The translations under genes were made by a program, and so were the position numbers. A stretch of 64,000 bases of DNA from Eubacterium coprostanoligenes (GTDB taxonomy: Bacteria > Bacillota > Clostridia > Oscillospirales > Acutalibacteraceae), in the NCBI RefSeq assembly GCF_900167205.1, contig NZ_FUWW01000006.1, positions 32,748 through 96,747 on the forward strand, in the 5' to 3' direction. Shown here piece after piece: positions 33,617-44,057 of the stretch (position 1 is the stretch's first letter; each line of letters opens with the position of its first letter). Below the pieces are notes generated by a model. It saw nothing but the letters and a program-made list of their open reading frames with translations. It made no database searches and was not told the DNA's origin.

Positions 33617-34127
33617 ACTTACCCTCCAAGAAATCACGCATTTTGGCCAATGCTCTTGACAGCTTTGACCTTGTTGCTCCAGAGGTATATCCGGTGACTT
33701 TGGCAATTTCCTTGCTGTTAAAACCTGATACTGAAAGAAGAACTATGTCTTTTTCGACATCATTCAGTATGGCTAACGCTTCTCGCAATTCAAGTGCTTT
33801 AAAGTCACCGTCATTCGCCGAAAGACCGCTTTCGACTTCGGACAGATCTTCACTTTCCTTTGCTTTGATGACATCCTTCACATAGTGAGAACAACTGGCA
33901 GCGTGAATACGAAACAAATATGTAGAAAACGCTTTTGGATTTTTTAGCTTTCCGATTTGTTCGAGAGCTGCCAACATAGTGTCGGACACGGCATCCATAG
34001 CATAATCAGGGTCGCCGATCTTATACCACGCATAGCGGTAAAGAGAGTCTTTATATTCAAGGTACAGCTGTGAAAAAGCCTCCCTGTCACCCTGTCGAGA
34101 TCTAACTACCAAGTTAAGATCCGCCAT
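33603..34127 (-). CDS. ECF-family RNA polymerase sigma factor
   Basis: 174 residues with region 2 (FSQLYLEYKDSLYRYAWYKI...AMDAVSDTMLAALEQIGKL, about 18-65) and region 4 (EREALAILNDVEKDIVLLSV with FNSKEIAKVTGYTSGATRSKLSRAL, about 110-163). The promoter upstream has the TGCAAC and GTACTA form typical of autoregulated ECF sigmas. It is coupled to the beta-propeller membrane gene. The target regulon is unknown. Confidence 0.88.
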   Translation of the reverse strand: MADLNLVVRSRQGDREAFSQLYLEYKDSLYRYAWYKIGDPDYAMDAVSDTMLAALEQIGKLKNPKAFSTYLFRIHAASCSHYVKDVIKAKESEDLSEVESGLSANDGDFKALELREALAILNDVEKDIVLLSVSGFNSKEIAKVTGYTSGATRSKLSRALAKMRDFLEGKYEKQ

Positions 34128-34160
34128 AAATTCACCTCTTTGAGATCTCTCTCATAATAA

Positions 34161-34190
34161 TAGTACAAAAAAACTTCAAAAGTGTTGCAA
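34161..34190 (-). promoter_or_regulatory. Candidate ECF-type autoregulated promoter
   Basis: TTGCAAC (34184-34190) and GTACTA (34161-34166) on the minus strand, 17 nt between TGCAAC and GTACTA, with T-runs in the spacer. This fits ECF promoters better than sigma-A ones. It lies about 35 nt before the sigma gene. Confidence 0.55.
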
Positions 34191-34214
34191 TAAAATTGAA
34201 AAAATTTCAAAAAT

Positions 34215-34278
34215 TTTTAAAAGCTTCCATAACACCCTGTTTTTCCTCCTCCGTCAACGACAAGAGGAAGCTGTTTTT
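34215..34278 (-). terminator. Probable terminator after leuS
   Basis: AGCTTCC and GGAAGCT pair over a long loop that holds a second possible stem, followed on the minus strand by TTTTAAAAATTTTT. The long loop makes it weaker than others here. Confidence 0.5.
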
Positions 34279-34281
34279 TAA

Positions 34282-36690
34282 TTAAAGTGCAACGAAATTA
34301 ACAAGTTTTCCCGGAACATAAACTTCCTTTTTAATTTCCTTGCCGTCAAGGAGTTCTGCAATTTTTGGTTCAGCCTTTGCTGTTGCCAAAACATCATCCT
34401 TTGTCATATCAACAGGCACAGTTATCTTTGCACGAACCTTGCCCATAATCTGAATAACGATTTCAACATCGTTTTCCTTTGTTTTTTCTTCATCATACTC
34501 CGGCCACTTAGCTTGATTAACCATTCCGCCGAAGTTCATTACATCCCACATTTCCTCTGTAACATGAGGTGCAAACGGATTAAGTAAAATTGTAAGAGTT
34601 TTGAGCTCTTCCTTATTACAACCCTTTGCAGAAAGCTCGTTAACCAAAGTCATCATAGCCGCAATAGCTGTGTTAGCCTTGAGGTTGTCAATATCATAAG
34701 TAACCTTCTTGATTGTTTTGTGCATAAGAGCTTCCATTTGAGGAGTGTACTCGTCGCCGTCAACAACCTTTTCCTGAAGGTTCCAGTACTTTTCAATAAA
34801 TCTCTTACAGCCCTTGATAGAATCAGAGTTCCAAGGAGCAGCCTTTTCAAAGTCACCGATGAACATCTCATAAAGACGCATTGTGTCTGCACCGTAGGTG
34901 TCAACGATTTCATCAGGGTTAACAACATTTCCTCTTGACTTTGACATCTTTTCGCCGTTCTCACCCAAAATCATACCGTGAGAAGTTCTCTTTTGATACG
35001 GTTCGGAAGTAGGAACAACACCGATGTCGTAAAGGAACTTGTGCCAGAATCTTGAATAGAGGAGGTGGAGAGTTGTATGCTCCATACCACCGTTGTACCA
35101 ATCAACAGGAGTCCAATATTCGGCAGCTTCTTTAGAAATAAGTTCCTTGTCATTGTGTGGGTCGCAATATCTGAGGAAGTACCATGATGAGCCTGCCCAC
35201 TGTGGCATTGTGTCGGTTTCTCTCTTTGCCGGACCGCCGCAACAAGGACAAGTTGTGTTTACCCAATCAGTCATCTTTGCAAGCGGTGATTCGCCTGTAT
35301 CGGTTGGCTCATATGATTCAACATTTGGAAGTGTGAGAGGAAGTTGGCTTTCATCAAGAGGCACATAACCGCACTTTTCGCACTTAACGATAGGAATCGG
35401 CTCGCCCCAATATCTTTGACGAGAAAATACCCAGTCACGGAGTTTGAAGTTAACCTTTTGGTGACCCTTGCCCTCTTTTGTGAGCCATTCGGTAATAGCT
35501 TTTTTAGCTTCTTCAACAGACATACCTGTGAGGAAGTCGGAATTTGTCATAACACCTGTTGCGCAATCGGTGAACGCTTCGTTTTCAACACCGACCTTTG
35601 AACCGGCAACAACTTCAATGATAGGAAGATCGAACTTCTTTGCAAATTCCCAGTCACGAGTGTCGTGAGCAGGTACAGCCATAATTGCACCTGTACCGTA
35701 AGAAACGAGAACATAGTCAGAAATGAAGATAGGAATTTCTTTGTTGTTTACAGGGTTGATACCCATAACGCCCTGAAGTCTGACACCTGTCTTGTCCTTG
35801 TTAAGTTCTGTTCTTTCAAAATCAGACTTGTGAGCAGCCTCATCCTGATACTTACGAACTTCGTCAAGATTAGTGAGCTTGTCTGCCCACTTTTCGATAT
35901 AAGGATGTTCAGGTGAAATAACCATATATGTCGCACCGAAAAGGGTATCGGGACGAGTAGTATATACAGTGAGAGTGTCGCCGAGAGTTGTGCCGAAATC
36001 AACCTCTGCACCTGTTGAACGACCAATCCAGTTGCGTTGCTGTGTTTTTACTCTGTCGATGAAATCAACATCATCAAGGTCTTTTACAAGACGGTCTGCA
36101 TATTCTGTAATTTTGAGCATCCACTGGCTTTGTTTCTTACGGATAACTTCACTTCCGCAACGCTCGCAAACACCGTTTACAACTTCTTCGTTTGCAAGAA
36201 CGCACTTACAAGATGTGCACCAGTTTACAGCCATTTCCTTTTTGTATGCCAAGCCTTTTTTGAAGAGCTGGAGGAAAATCCACTGTGTCCACTTGTAGTA
36301 AGACGGGTCTGTGGTGTTGATTTCTCTTGTCCAGTCAAATGAGAAACCGAGAGATTGAAGTTGCTGTTTGAAGTGAGCAACATTGTTCTTTGTTACCTCT
36401 GCCGGATGAATGTGATTTTTGATGGCAAAGTTTTCGGTAGGAAGTCCGAAAGCGTCCCAACCCATTGGATAAAGAACATTGTAGCCCTCAAGTCTTTTTT
36501 TACGAGCAACAATATCAAGAGCCGTGTATGAACGAGGGTGTCCAACATGCAAGCCCTGTCCGCTTGGATAAGGGAATTCTACCAAGCAATAATATTTTGG
36601 CAAGGAGAAATCCTGCTTTGCGGCAAATGTGTTTTGGGTGTACCAAACATTTTGCCACTTTGATTCTATTTGTTTAAAATTATATTCCAT
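34282..36690 (-). CDS. leuS: Leucyl-tRNA synthetase
   Basis: 802 residues. Class I enzyme that charges tRNA-Leu. HIGH box as [12 protein letters not shown] (about 44), editing domain with the Thr-rich [22 protein letters not shown] as [10 protein letters not shown], a zinc-type [22 protein letters not shown] insert, and a C-terminal domain ending [13 protein letters not shown]. Last gene of the long housekeeping run, 31 bp after rsfS. No T-box leader is present. Confidence 0.97.
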   Translation of the reverse strand: MEYNFKQIESKWQNVWYTQNTFAAKQDFSLPKYYCLVEFPYPSGQGLHVGHPRSYTALDIVARKKRLEGYNVLYPMGWDAFGLPTENFAIKNHIHPAEVTKNNVAHFKQQLQSLGFSFDWTREINTTDPSYYKWTQWIFLQLFKKGLAYKKEMAVNWCTSCKCVLANEEVVNGVCERCGSEVIRKKQSQWMLKITEYADRLVKDLDDVDFIDRVKTQQRNWIGRSTGAEVDFGTTLGDTLTVYTTRPDTLFGATYMVISPEHPYIEKWADKLTNLDEVRKYQDEAAHKSDFERTELNKDKTGVRLQGVMGINPVNNKEIPIFISDYVLVSYGTGAIMAVPAHDTRDWEFAKKFDLPIIEVVAGSKVGVENEAFTDCATGVMTNSDFLTGMSVEEAKKAITEWLTKEGKGHQKVNFKLRDWVFSRQRYWGEPIPIVKCEKCGYVPLDESQLPLTLPNVESYEPTDTGESPLAKMTDWVNTTCPCCGGPAKRETDTMPQWAGSSWYFLRYCDPHNDKELISKEAAEYWTPVDWYNGGMEHTTLHLLYSRFWHKFLYDIGVVPTSEPYQKRTSHGMILGENGEKMSKSRGNVVNPDEIVDTYGADTMRLYEMFIGDFEKAAPWNSDSIKGCKRFIEKYWNLQEKVVDGDEYTPQMEALMHKTIKKVTYDIDNLKANTAIAAMMTLVNELSAKGCNKEELKTLTILLNPFAPHVTEEMWDVMNFGGMVNQAKWPEYDEEKTKENDVEIVIQIMGKVRAKITVPVDMTKDDVLATAKAEPKIAELLDGKEIKKEVYVPGKLVNFVAL

Positions 36691-36721
36691 TATGTCAGTC
36701 CTCCATAGAAATTATTTACTG

Positions 36722-37087
36722 TTATTCTTTGACAATAATATCGTCAATATTGATTTTTTCGCCGTCCTCCCAAAGACGCTCAATTTGATAAAATCCACGC
36801 TGTTGCTTGAGAAGAATGTGAATTACACAGCCTGCATAGTCAAGGCAAACCCACTCACTGCGTTCGCCCTCAATGTGATGAGGCTCATAACCTGCCTCTG
36901 ACAATTTATATTCAACCTCATCGGCAATGGCCTTGAGCTGTGTGTTTGAATTTGCTGTTGCGATAACAAAATAATCGGTAAGAACGGTAATATCCGATAC
37001 CTTTATAACTTCAATATCGTCACCACGCTTGCTGTCGATTGCCTTTACGGCTATCTGTGCAATTTCCAAATAATTTTCCTTGTCCAT
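36722..37087 (-). CDS. rsfS: Ribosome silencing factor RsfS
   Basis: 121 residues. RsfS binds L14 and blocks subunit joining when nutrients are low. The family core VIKVSDITVLTDYFVIATA and ERSEWVCLDYAGCVIHIL with C-terminal YQIERLWEDGEKI is clear. The start at 37087 is 6 nt after AAAGGA; the ATG at 37093 directly abuts that site. It follows yqeK, its usual neighbour, by 66 bp. Confidence 0.95.
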   Translation of the reverse strand: MDKENYLEIAQIAVKAIDSKRGDDIEVIKVSDITVLTDYFVIATANSNTQLKAIADEVEYKLSEAGYEPHHIEGERSEWVCLDYAGCVIHILLKQQRGFYQIERLWEDGEKINIDDIIVKE

Positions 37088-37153
37088 AGTCATTCCTTTA
37101 TTATAAACATTATATATTGTTTAGGCAAGGCTTTGCCCTGCTGTTATTTTTAT

Positions 37154-37738
37154 TTAATCTGCCTGTTTGATTATTGCCTTTTGGAGCACCCAATTGTAGC
37201 AATAAAGAGTGTCGGGATGAATCAGTTTGTTTTTGTTTGCCAAATCGGTTATCGTAAACCGAGTGGCACAAAGCATTGCATCTGTAAGCGAATTATCTGC
37301 AAGTTTTCTCACACTTTCAACATCCGGATAGCTACGCTCCGCACTTGTCAAATCGGCAAGATAAATCACCATTTCAAAATCTGTCATTTCTGCGTGACCC
37401 GTTGTGTGATAACGAATTGCATTCAAAATTTCCTCGTCATCAATGCCGAGAATACTCTTGACATAGCAAGACCCTGAAATTTGATGATACACCAATTTGT
37501 TACTTTTTTCAAGTTCTGTGGGGATAATGCCTAAATTTTCCATATATTTTTCCTGCTCGGCATAATCCGTTTCTTTGGTGATGTCGTGCAGAATTCCCGC
37601 AAGATACGCCTTGTCCTCATCAAGAGAATAAATCTCTGCAAGTTCCCTTGCCCGCTTCGCCACATTCATACTGTGGGTATAGCGATATTCGGACAATCTT
37701 TCTTTAATAATTTTTTCGTACTTTTCAAAATCATACAT
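37154..37738 (-). CDS. yqeK: HD-domain Ap4A hydrolase YqeK
   Basis: 194 residues. YqeK enzymes split diadenosine tetraphosphate symmetrically. HD-domain metal ligands: RYTHSMNVAKRARELA (first His), GILHDITKE (HD), and later YHQISG and YHTTGHAEM. The N-terminus overlaps the nadD stop by 8 bp. Same cluster as nadD and rsfS, as in many Firmicutes. Confidence 0.92.
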   Translation of the reverse strand: MYDFEKYEKIIKERLSEYRYTHSMNVAKRARELAEIYSLDEDKAYLAGILHDITKETDYAEQEKYMENLGIIPTELEKSNKLVYHQISGSCYVKSILGIDDEEILNAIRYHTTGHAEMTDFEMVIYLADLTSAERSYPDVESVRKLADNSLTDAMLCATRFTITDLANKNKLIHPDTLYCYNWVLQKAIIKQAD

Positions 37739-38318
37739 AGAGCCTGTGCTCCTTTATATATCTATTTACGCTTTCGGGGATATAGTAAGACACATCCTCG
37801 CCGTTTTTTATCATATCCCTAATCTGTGATGACGAAATGTCGATAACATCAAATTCCGACACAACAACATCCTTTAATTTTGGATGTTCCGCCTTGAACT
37901 CCAGCATTTCATCATACTGATTTTTTTCTCGTGCCGCAGTGACAACCGTGCAAGCAGAAAGTATTTCTTCAAACTTATACCACTTTTCAAAATAGAAAAA
38001 TTGGTCCGCTCCTACAATCAAGAAAAATTCATCATCGCGATACTTCTCTTTCAGCTCGCAAATAGTGAGATATGTGTAGCTTTTGCCGTCACGCATAAAT
38101 TCAATATCGCTGACAAGTTCATTTTCGCCTACACAAAGTTCGAGCATATTTATTCTGTGCTTTCCGTCAATTAATTCATCGGACGATTTATGTGGTGGGT
38201 TGGCAGTCGGGATAAATATAATCCTGTCAAGCGAAAGTGCTTTTTTGTATTGCTCGGCAAGAGCCAAATGCCCGTTGTGAACCGGATTGAACGCTCCGCC
38301 GAATATGCCTGTTTTCAT
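37731..38318 (-). CDS. nadD: Nicotinate-nucleotide adenylyltransferase
   Basis: 195 residues. Adenylylates nicotinate mononucleotide in NAD synthesis. The nucleotidyl-transferase motif GIFGGAFNPVHNGHLALAEQ carries the HxGH-type His pair. FIPTANPPHKSS and the C-terminal SSSQIRDMIKNGEDVSYYIP (ISSTxxR-type) are intact. It overlaps yhbY by 4 bp (ATGA). Confidence 0.95.
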   Translation of the reverse strand: MKTGIFGGAFNPVHNGHLALAEQYKKALSLDRIIFIPTANPPHKSSDELIDGKHRINMLELCVGENELVSDIEFMRDGKSYTYLTICELKEKYRDDEFFLIVGADQFFYFEKWYKFEEILSACTVVTAAREKNQYDEMLEFKAEHPKLKDVVVSEFDVIDISSSQIRDMIKNGEDVSYYIPESVNRYIKEHRLYV

Positions 38319-38767
38319 CGGCTCTTACCCTGCTTTTTGTCACGGTCGTTGCGATAACGAGGGCGGTCATAAACAGCATAAGGATTCTTTGCTTCCTTTT
38401 CTCTCTGTCTTTGACGAAGACCTTTAATCTTAACTTTTTTCTTTGCCTTTGCTTTTGCCGTGCCCTGACCTCTTGCTTTTTTCTTTGCCTGAATTTTATC
38501 GGGATCGGCTTTTCTGTAAAGAACGATAATTCCGCCGATAACCTGAATAACCTCGGCATCAAGTCTTTCTGCAAGCTGCGGTGCAAGCTCCTTTGGTGTT
38601 TGCGGTGCAGTTTCGAGGTGAACACGGATTTTGATAAGTTCTCTTACATCAAGGGTGTCGTCAATCTGTGTAATAAGATTGTCGGTGATGCCCTCTTTGC
38701 CGATTTGTATAATAGCCTCAAGAGAATTTGCCTTTGCTCTCCAAGACGCTCTTTCTTTTGATGTCAT
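38315..38767 (-). CDS. yhbY: YhbY/CRM-domain ribosome-associated RNA-binding protein
   Basis: 150 residues against about 97 for most YhbY. The N-terminal CRM domain (LEAIIQIGKEGITDNLITQIDDTL, GxxG loop as VIQVIGGIIVLYRK) is standard and binds pre-50S RNA. The extra 55 residues form a Lys/Arg/Gln-rich basic tail (KAKAKKKVKIKGLRQRQREK), probably RNA-binding. Overlaps its neighbours by 4 bp on both sides. Confidence 0.9.
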   Translation of the reverse strand: MTSKERASWRAKANSLEAIIQIGKEGITDNLITQIDDTLDVRELIKIRVHLETAPQTPKELAPQLAERLDAEVIQVIGGIIVLYRKADPDKIQAKKKARGQGTAKAKAKKKVKIKGLRQRQREKEAKNPYAVYDRPRYRNDRDKKQGKSR

Positions 38768-39387
38768 AAAATATTCTCCAATTCCTTTGTTAACTTTCTT
38801 AATGCGTTGCCTCTGTGAGAAATCTTGTCTTTTTCTTCTCCCTCATATTTGCCAAACGACTTGCCGTTGATGATGAACAGCGGGTCATAACCGAAGCCTG
38901 CGTTGCCGTCACGCTCAAAGCCGATTGTTCCGTGGCACTCGCCTCTTACTGTGATCTCCTTGCCGTCGGGGAAAATGCAACAAATGGCACAAACATAATA
39001 TGCTGTACGCTTTGCTTCCTCAACACCCTCAAGTTTTTTGAGAAGAAGCTTGTTGTTTTCCTCATCGTCTGCATTTTTTTCGTTGTCAACATTCACACCG
39101 TTGTGAACTTCAATATTTGCAAAACGAGCCGAATAAATACCCGGTGCACCGTCAAGGTAATCAACACAAAGACCGCTGTCGTCTGCAATGGCAGGAAATC
39201 CTGTAATCTTGCAAGCCGATTCCGCCTTGATTTTTGCGTTGGCCTCAAATGTGTCGCCGTCCTCAACGACCTCCGGAAGAGTAATTCCGAGCATTTTTGC
39301 GGTTACGACATTTATACCGAGCGGAGAGAGAATTCTTTGCATTTCTGCAAGTTTTTTCATATTATTTGTAGCAAGAATAAAATCCAT
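38764..39387 (-). CDS. rdgB: XTP/dITP pyrophosphatase (RdgB/HAM1)
   Basis: 207 residues. Clears non-canonical purine nucleotides. ILATNNMKKLAEMQRIL (substrate motif), DDSGLCVDYLDGAPGIYSARF and the C-terminal GFGYDPLFIINGKSFGKYEGEEKDKISHRGNAL in short blocks are diagnostic. The start shares a base with the ftsY stop (TAATG). An internal loop rich in Asn/Asp/Glu (about 100-112) is normal. Confidence 0.95.
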   Translation of the reverse strand: MDFILATNNMKKLAEMQRILSPLGINVVTAKMLGITLPEVVEDGDTFEANAKIKAESACKITGFPAIADDSGLCVDYLDGAPGIYSARFANIEVHNGVNVDNEKNADDEENNKLLLKKLEGVEEAKRTAYYVCAICCIFPDGKEITVRGECHGTIGFERDGNAGFGYDPLFIINGKSFGKYEGEEKDKISHRGNALRKLTKELENIL

Positions 39388-40388
39388 TACTTTTTATCCT
39401 CCTCTGTCGGCTCTTCCTCTGTCTTTACGCTTTCGTTGATGAAATCAGCGATTGTGCTGTCGTCATCGTGAGTTGGTTTTATATCAAACATTGCAGATGC
39501 AAAAGCCTCTGCGTCAAACGGTTGCAAATCGTCAATTTGCTCGCCTACACCGACAAACTTAACCGGAACATCAAGTTCGTTGTTGATTGCAAGAACAACA
39601 CCGCCTCGAGCCGTGCCGTCAAGTTTTGTGAGAATAATACCCGTAATGCCTGCTGCCTCCTTGAAATCTTTTGCCTGATTAACAGCGTTTTGACCTGTTG
39701 TTGCATCAAGCACAAGGAGAGTTTCACGGCTTGCGTTTGGAAGTTCTCTGTCAATTACACGGCTGATTTTGTTAAGCTCATCCATAAGATTTTTCTTATT
39801 GTGAAGTCTGCCTGCCGTGTCAATAATGATTACATCCGCATTTTTAGCCTTACCCGATTGAATTGTGTCATAAACAACGGCAGCCGGGTCTGCGCCCTCA
39901 CTGTGCTTTACAAGCGGAACGCCTGCTCTGTCTGCCCAAACCTGCAACTGCTCGATAGCACCTGCACGAAAAGTATCGGCTGCACCCAAAACAACACTTC
40001 TGCCCATAGACTTCAATCTCATGGCAAGTTTGCCGATTGTTGTGGTTTTGCCAACGCCGTTTACACCGATTACAAGAATGATTGACGGCTTGGTGCGAAG
40101 TGCAAGATAGCTACCGCCCCAAACAACACCGGCAACAATATCCTTGAGCGTTTCTCTTACCTGGGCAACGCTTGTAATATTATCGTTAGCAATTTTTTCC
40201 TTTAAGTCACTGATTACTCGCTCTGCTGTCGGAAAGCCGACATCGCCCATAATCAATACCTCTTCAAGCTCGTCAAAAAGCTCGTCTGTTATTTTTTCGT
40301 GAGATTCGATAGTTTCGTTAATCTGCTTAACCATACCCTCGTCACGAGTTTTTCTAAGACCTTTTCTGAATTTATCAAACAAACCCAT
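39387..40388 (-). CDS. ftsY: Signal recognition particle receptor FtsY
   Basis: 333 residues. FtsY docks SRP-ribosome complexes at the membrane. The N domain (about 1-95) is followed by the GTPase: [54 protein letters not shown]. The long acidic A domain of E. coli FtsY is absent, as in most Firmicutes, but an acidic C-terminal tail is present. Follows smc by 91 bp. Confidence 0.97.
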   Translation of the reverse strand: MGLFDKFRKGLRKTRDEGMVKQINETIESHEKITDELFDELEEVLIMGDVGFPTAERVISDLKEKIANDNITSVAQVRETLKDIVAGVVWGGSYLALRTKPSIILVIGVNGVGKTTTIGKLAMRLKSMGRSVVLGAADTFRAGAIEQLQVWADRAGVPLVKHSEGADPAAVVYDTIQSGKAKNADVIIIDTAGRLHNKKNLMDELNKISRVIDRELPNASRETLLVLDATTGQNAVNQAKDFKEAAGITGIILTKLDGTARGGVVLAINNELDVPVKFVGVGEQIDDLQPFDAEAFASAMFDIKPTHDDDSTIADFINESVKTEEEPTEEDKK

Positions 40389-40479
40389 ATGTTAATTCCT
40401 CGCTAAAATTTGATACTTTTTTGTATTAAAAAAACGGTTAGATTATTTTAAGGTGCGTTTTAAATGCGTTATCTTCAAT

Positions 40480-43400
40480 CTATGCTTCCAAGCCCATTTG
40501 TTGAGCAAGTTCTGCCGACTGAAGTTCAAGAAGTTTTGAAACGCCCTTTTCCTGCATTGTAACGCCGTACAAAACATCCGCTTCTTCCATTGTGCCTCTA
40601 CGGTGAGTGATGGAAATGAACTGTGTTTTGTCTGTCATACGGCGCATATATTTTGCAAATCGTTCAACATTGACATCATCAAGTGCAGCCTCAACCTCAT
40701 CATAAATACAAAACGGTGACGGCTGAACTTTGAGCACGCTGAACAGCAACGCCATTGCCGCAAGCGACTTTTCACCGCCGGAGAAAAGATTGATGTTTTG
40801 CACCGACTTGCCCGGTGGTTGAATTTTAATCTCAATAGCCGATTCAAGGCAATTATCCGGTTCTTCAAGAATAATCTCTCCGTTGCCGCCGCCGAAGAAA
40901 TCGGCAAAACAGGTTTTAAACTCGGTGTTAATCTTGTTGAACTGGGTCATAAACTTTTCGCTCATAGATGAGGTCAGGTCATCAATTATCTTTGCAAGTT
41001 CCTTTTTGCTCTGCTCAATATCGTCAGTCTGTTCCTTGAGGAAATTGTATCTTTCGGACACTTCCTTGTATTCCTCAATTGCACCGACATTGATTGAGCC
41101 GAGTCCTCTGATTGCAACCTTGATTTCGTGAAGTCGCTTTTTAGCCTCCGCCATATCATCGATTACGATTCCGAGTGCCTGTGCCTCGGGTTTTGTAAGT
41201 TCGTACTGTTCAAACAGCATATCGCCGAGTTCGTCATATTCTTTTTTCATATTAGCCTTGCGTTCTTCAAGTCTGACAATATCACCCGACAATTTTTCCT
41301 TGTCGGTAAGGGTTGCCTTTTCTTTTGCACGAAGCTCATTGGAGCGCTTTTCAAGCTCGTTTCTGTCCTCGATTTTTTGCGTTACGGCATCGTTGCTTTC
41401 ACTTGCCTTTTGGCGAAGTTCGTCAGCCTGTGCCTTAACATCATTGATAGAAAGCATGAGATTTTCGTTTTTGGCTTTAATCTCGTTTATTTCATCCGTG
41501 ATGTTCTTAACCCTGTCGGACTGTGTTGACTTGCGAAGTTCCAACTCCTCAACAGAAAGTCTTGCCGCCTCGCTGTCCTTGGTCAAGGTTACAAGTTCAA
41601 GGTTAATCTGTTCTGTCTTTTCTCTGATTTTATCACGCTTTGACGAAAGTTCCTTTGCACCTGTCGAAACATTGTTAAGTTCGGCTTCGGTATCCGCCAT
41701 CTGCTTTTCAATTTCAGCAGCCTCTTGCTTTGCATTTTCAACAGCCTGATTGAACAGAAGAATTCTGCCCTCACTGTTTTCCTGCTCTCTGCACATTGTA
41801 TCTCGCTGATTGATGAACGATTGGAGCTTGTCCGAAATAAGCTTTGCGTCACCCTCGGCACGAATGTACTCCTCCTTTGCATTGCGTAAATCCGCATCCG
41901 CACCTTGGAGGTCGGCAACAGCAGAATTAGCATCCTCAACCGCTTTTTTGAGTTCTGCCTGAACCTCTTTAAGTTCATTGCCGATTTTTTGAGCCTCGCT
42001 CTTTAATTCTTCAATAAGATTTGCACGGGAAAGAACACCGCTTCCCTTACCCTTTGAACCGCCGGACATTGAACCGCCCGGATTCATCACTTGACCGTCA
42101 AGGGTGACAATCTTATATCTGTTTTTATATCTCTTTGAAATTGCGATGGCACAGTCAATATCCTCAACAACCATAACTCTGCCGAGAAGATTTTCAACAA
42201 TATCTCTGTACTGCTCATCACAATCCACAAGATTTGATGCAACATCGACAAAACCGAAGTTGTCATCAAGATTTTTTTCGTCCATATATCTCGGCTTGAT
42301 TGCAGAAATCGGGAGAAATGTTGCTCTGCCGACATTGTTCTGCTTCAAGTAGTTGATGGCACGCTTTGCGTCACTTTCGGTTGACACAACAACATTTTGC
42401 ATTGCCGCACCGAGTGCAATTTCAATAGCGGTTGAATTTTCGTTATCAACGGTGATAAGCTGTGACAATGTGCCGTGAATACCCGGAAGTGCCTTGCTTT
42501 GGCTTTGCTTGAGCACTGCCTTTACAGCACCGGAGAAGCCCTCCATATTCTTTTCCAAATCCTCAAGAACACGGGCACGGTCGCTCTTTTCTGCCATTTG
42601 GCGTGCAAGCCTTTCGGCATCCTGCTTTATTTTCTCCGCCTTTTGCTTCTTGGCGTCAACTTTCATTTGATAACCGCCGAGAGAGTTTTCGTATTCGTCA
42701 ATTCGCTCTTTCAAAAGCTCAAGATTTTTGTTGCTCTCGTCCGCCTGACTTTGAGTGTAGTCAATATCCTTTTGAGTTGCCTCGATTTGCGATGCAATGG
42801 TGTCTTTGCGAGAATTGATTTCGTCAATAGATGAAGTCGCCTGCGACATTTTAACCTTGCTGTCGGAAAGTTTTATGGTAAGAGCAGTAAGCATTTGATT
42901 GAGTTCAACCGTCTTGTCCGAAATTTCCATATTTTCGTTTTGGACTTTGCTGAGTTCGTTTGCAACGCTTTCAAGCTCCGCCTTTTTGTCTGCTATTAAT
43001 TTTTCATTTTCTGCGATTATTTTATTTTTCGCTTCTATCTGCTCATCAATGGTTGCACCCGTGCCGTCCGCATCGGTGATGTCAGCCGTAAGCCTTTCGA
43101 TAGTTTCGTTATTATATTCAAGAGTTGCGTTAAGAACGCTGATTTCGCCGTCTTTGCGGAGTGCTTCTTCCTCATATCCGGAAGCGCCTAACCTGCTTTG
43201 TTCAATAGCCAAATTGATTGAAGTGACCTTTTCTGCAACCTCTTCAAGTTCTTTTTCGATAGCGGCAAGGTCGTTTTCAGAAACTTCGTAAGAAGCCTTA
43301 ACAGCGTCAATCTTATGCTCCTGCTCTCTCAATTCAACAGTAAATCTGTTGATTTTGTTGAGCCAAACGCCGATTTCAAGAGTCTTTTTTTCCTCGCTGT

Positions 43401-44052
43401 ATTCAAGGAACTTCTGCGCCTTTTCGCTCTGCTTTTTAAGAGGACCCACACGGCTTTCAAGTTCGCCTAAAATATCAAGAAGTCTGACAAGATTTTCCTG
43501 CGCCTGGTCAAGTCTGCGTTCTGCATCCTTTCTCTTATGACGGAAACGAGAAATGCCTGCCGCTTCCTCAAAGAGTTCTCGTCTGTCCTCATTTTTGGCA
43601 GAAATGATAGAGTCGATTTTGCCCTGACCTACCATGGAATATCCGTCCGAACCAAGACCCGTATCCATAAACAACTCGTGAATATCTTTTCTTCTTACGC
43701 TTTCGCCGTCAATCTTATATTCACTTTCGCCCGAACGATAGTATCGGCGGGTTACTGTGACAATTTCGTCATGGTCTTTGAGTGTTCCGTCCGAATTGTC
43801 CAGCGTGAGCATAACCTGTGCAAAGCCGAGAGCCTTACGCTTTGATGTTCCGCCAAAAATGACATCTTCCATTTTTGAACCACGAAGCGATTTTGTACTC
43901 GTTTCGCCGAGAACCCATCTCACCGCATCGGAAATATTACTTTTGCCCGAACCGTTAGGTCCGACAACAGCGGTAATACCCTTGCCGAAATTTAATTCTG
44001 TTTTGTCGGGGAACGATTTGAACCCCTGCATTTCAAGTGATCGTAGTAACAT
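40480..44052 (-). CDS. smc: Chromosome segregation ATPase SMC
   Basis: 1190 residues. SMC dimers extrude DNA loops and organise the nucleoid with ScpAB. N-terminal Walker A GPNGSGKSNISDAVRW, two long coiled coils (about 165-505 and 670-1025), hinge at about 510-670 containing GGSMSGGSKGKGSG at its end, and the C-terminal head with NLFSGGEKSLAAMALLFSVLK and Walker B YDEVEAALDD. Lies in the rnc-rSAM-smc-ftsY order common in Clostridia. Confidence 0.97.
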   Translation of the reverse strand: MLLRSLEMQGFKSFPDKTELNFGKGITAVVGPNGSGKSNISDAVRWVLGETSTKSLRGSKMEDVIFGGTSKRKALGFAQVMLTLDNSDGTLKDHDEIVTVTRRYYRSGESEYKIDGESVRRKDIHELFMDTGLGSDGYSMVGQGKIDSIISAKNEDRRELFEEAAGISRFRHKRKDAERRLDQAQENLVRLLDILGELESRVGPLKKQSEKAQKFLEYSEEKKTLEIGVWLNKINRFTVELREQEHKIDAVKASYEVSENDLAAIEKELEEVAEKVTSINLAIEQSRLGASGYEEEALRKDGEISVLNATLEYNNETIERLTADITDADGTGATIDEQIEAKNKIIAENEKLIADKKAELESVANELSKVQNENMEISDKTVELNQMLTALTIKLSDSKVKMSQATSSIDEINSRKDTIASQIEATQKDIDYTQSQADESNKNLELLKERIDEYENSLGGYQMKVDAKKQKAEKIKQDAERLARQMAEKSDRARVLEDLEKNMEGFSGAVKAVLKQSQSKALPGIHGTLSQLITVDNENSTAIEIALGAAMQNVVVSTESDAKRAINYLKQNNVGRATFLPISAIKPRYMDEKNLDDNFGFVDVASNLVDCDEQYRDIVENLLGRVMVVEDIDCAIAISKRYKNRYKIVTLDGQVMNPGGSMSGGSKGKGSGVLSRANLIEELKSEAQKIGNELKEVQAELKKAVEDANSAVADLQGADADLRNAKEEYIRAEGDAKLISDKLQSFINQRDTMCREQENSEGRILLFNQAVENAKQEAAEIEKQMADTEAELNNVSTGAKELSSKRDKIREKTEQINLELVTLTKDSEAARLSVEELELRKSTQSDRVKNITDEINEIKAKNENLMLSINDVKAQADELRQKASESNDAVTQKIEDRNELEKRSNELRAKEKATLTDKEKLSGDIVRLEERKANMKKEYDELGDMLFEQYELTKPEAQALGIVIDDMAEAKKRLHEIKVAIRGLGSINVGAIEEYKEVSERYNFLKEQTDDIEQSKKELAKIIDDLTSSMSEKFMTQFNKINTEFKTCFADFFGGGNGEIILEEPDNCLESAIEIKIQPPGKSVQNINLFSGGEKSLAAMALLFSVLKVQPSPFCIYDEVEAALDDVNVERFAKYMRRMTDKTQFISITHRRGTMEEADVLYGVTMQEKGVSKLLELQSAELAQQMGLEA

Positions 44053-44057
44053 ATCTT

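Noticed and set aside
36691..36721. T-box upstream of leuS
   Set aside because: The gap is 31 bp inside an operon; no room for a T-box. The same holds for lysS behind greA.
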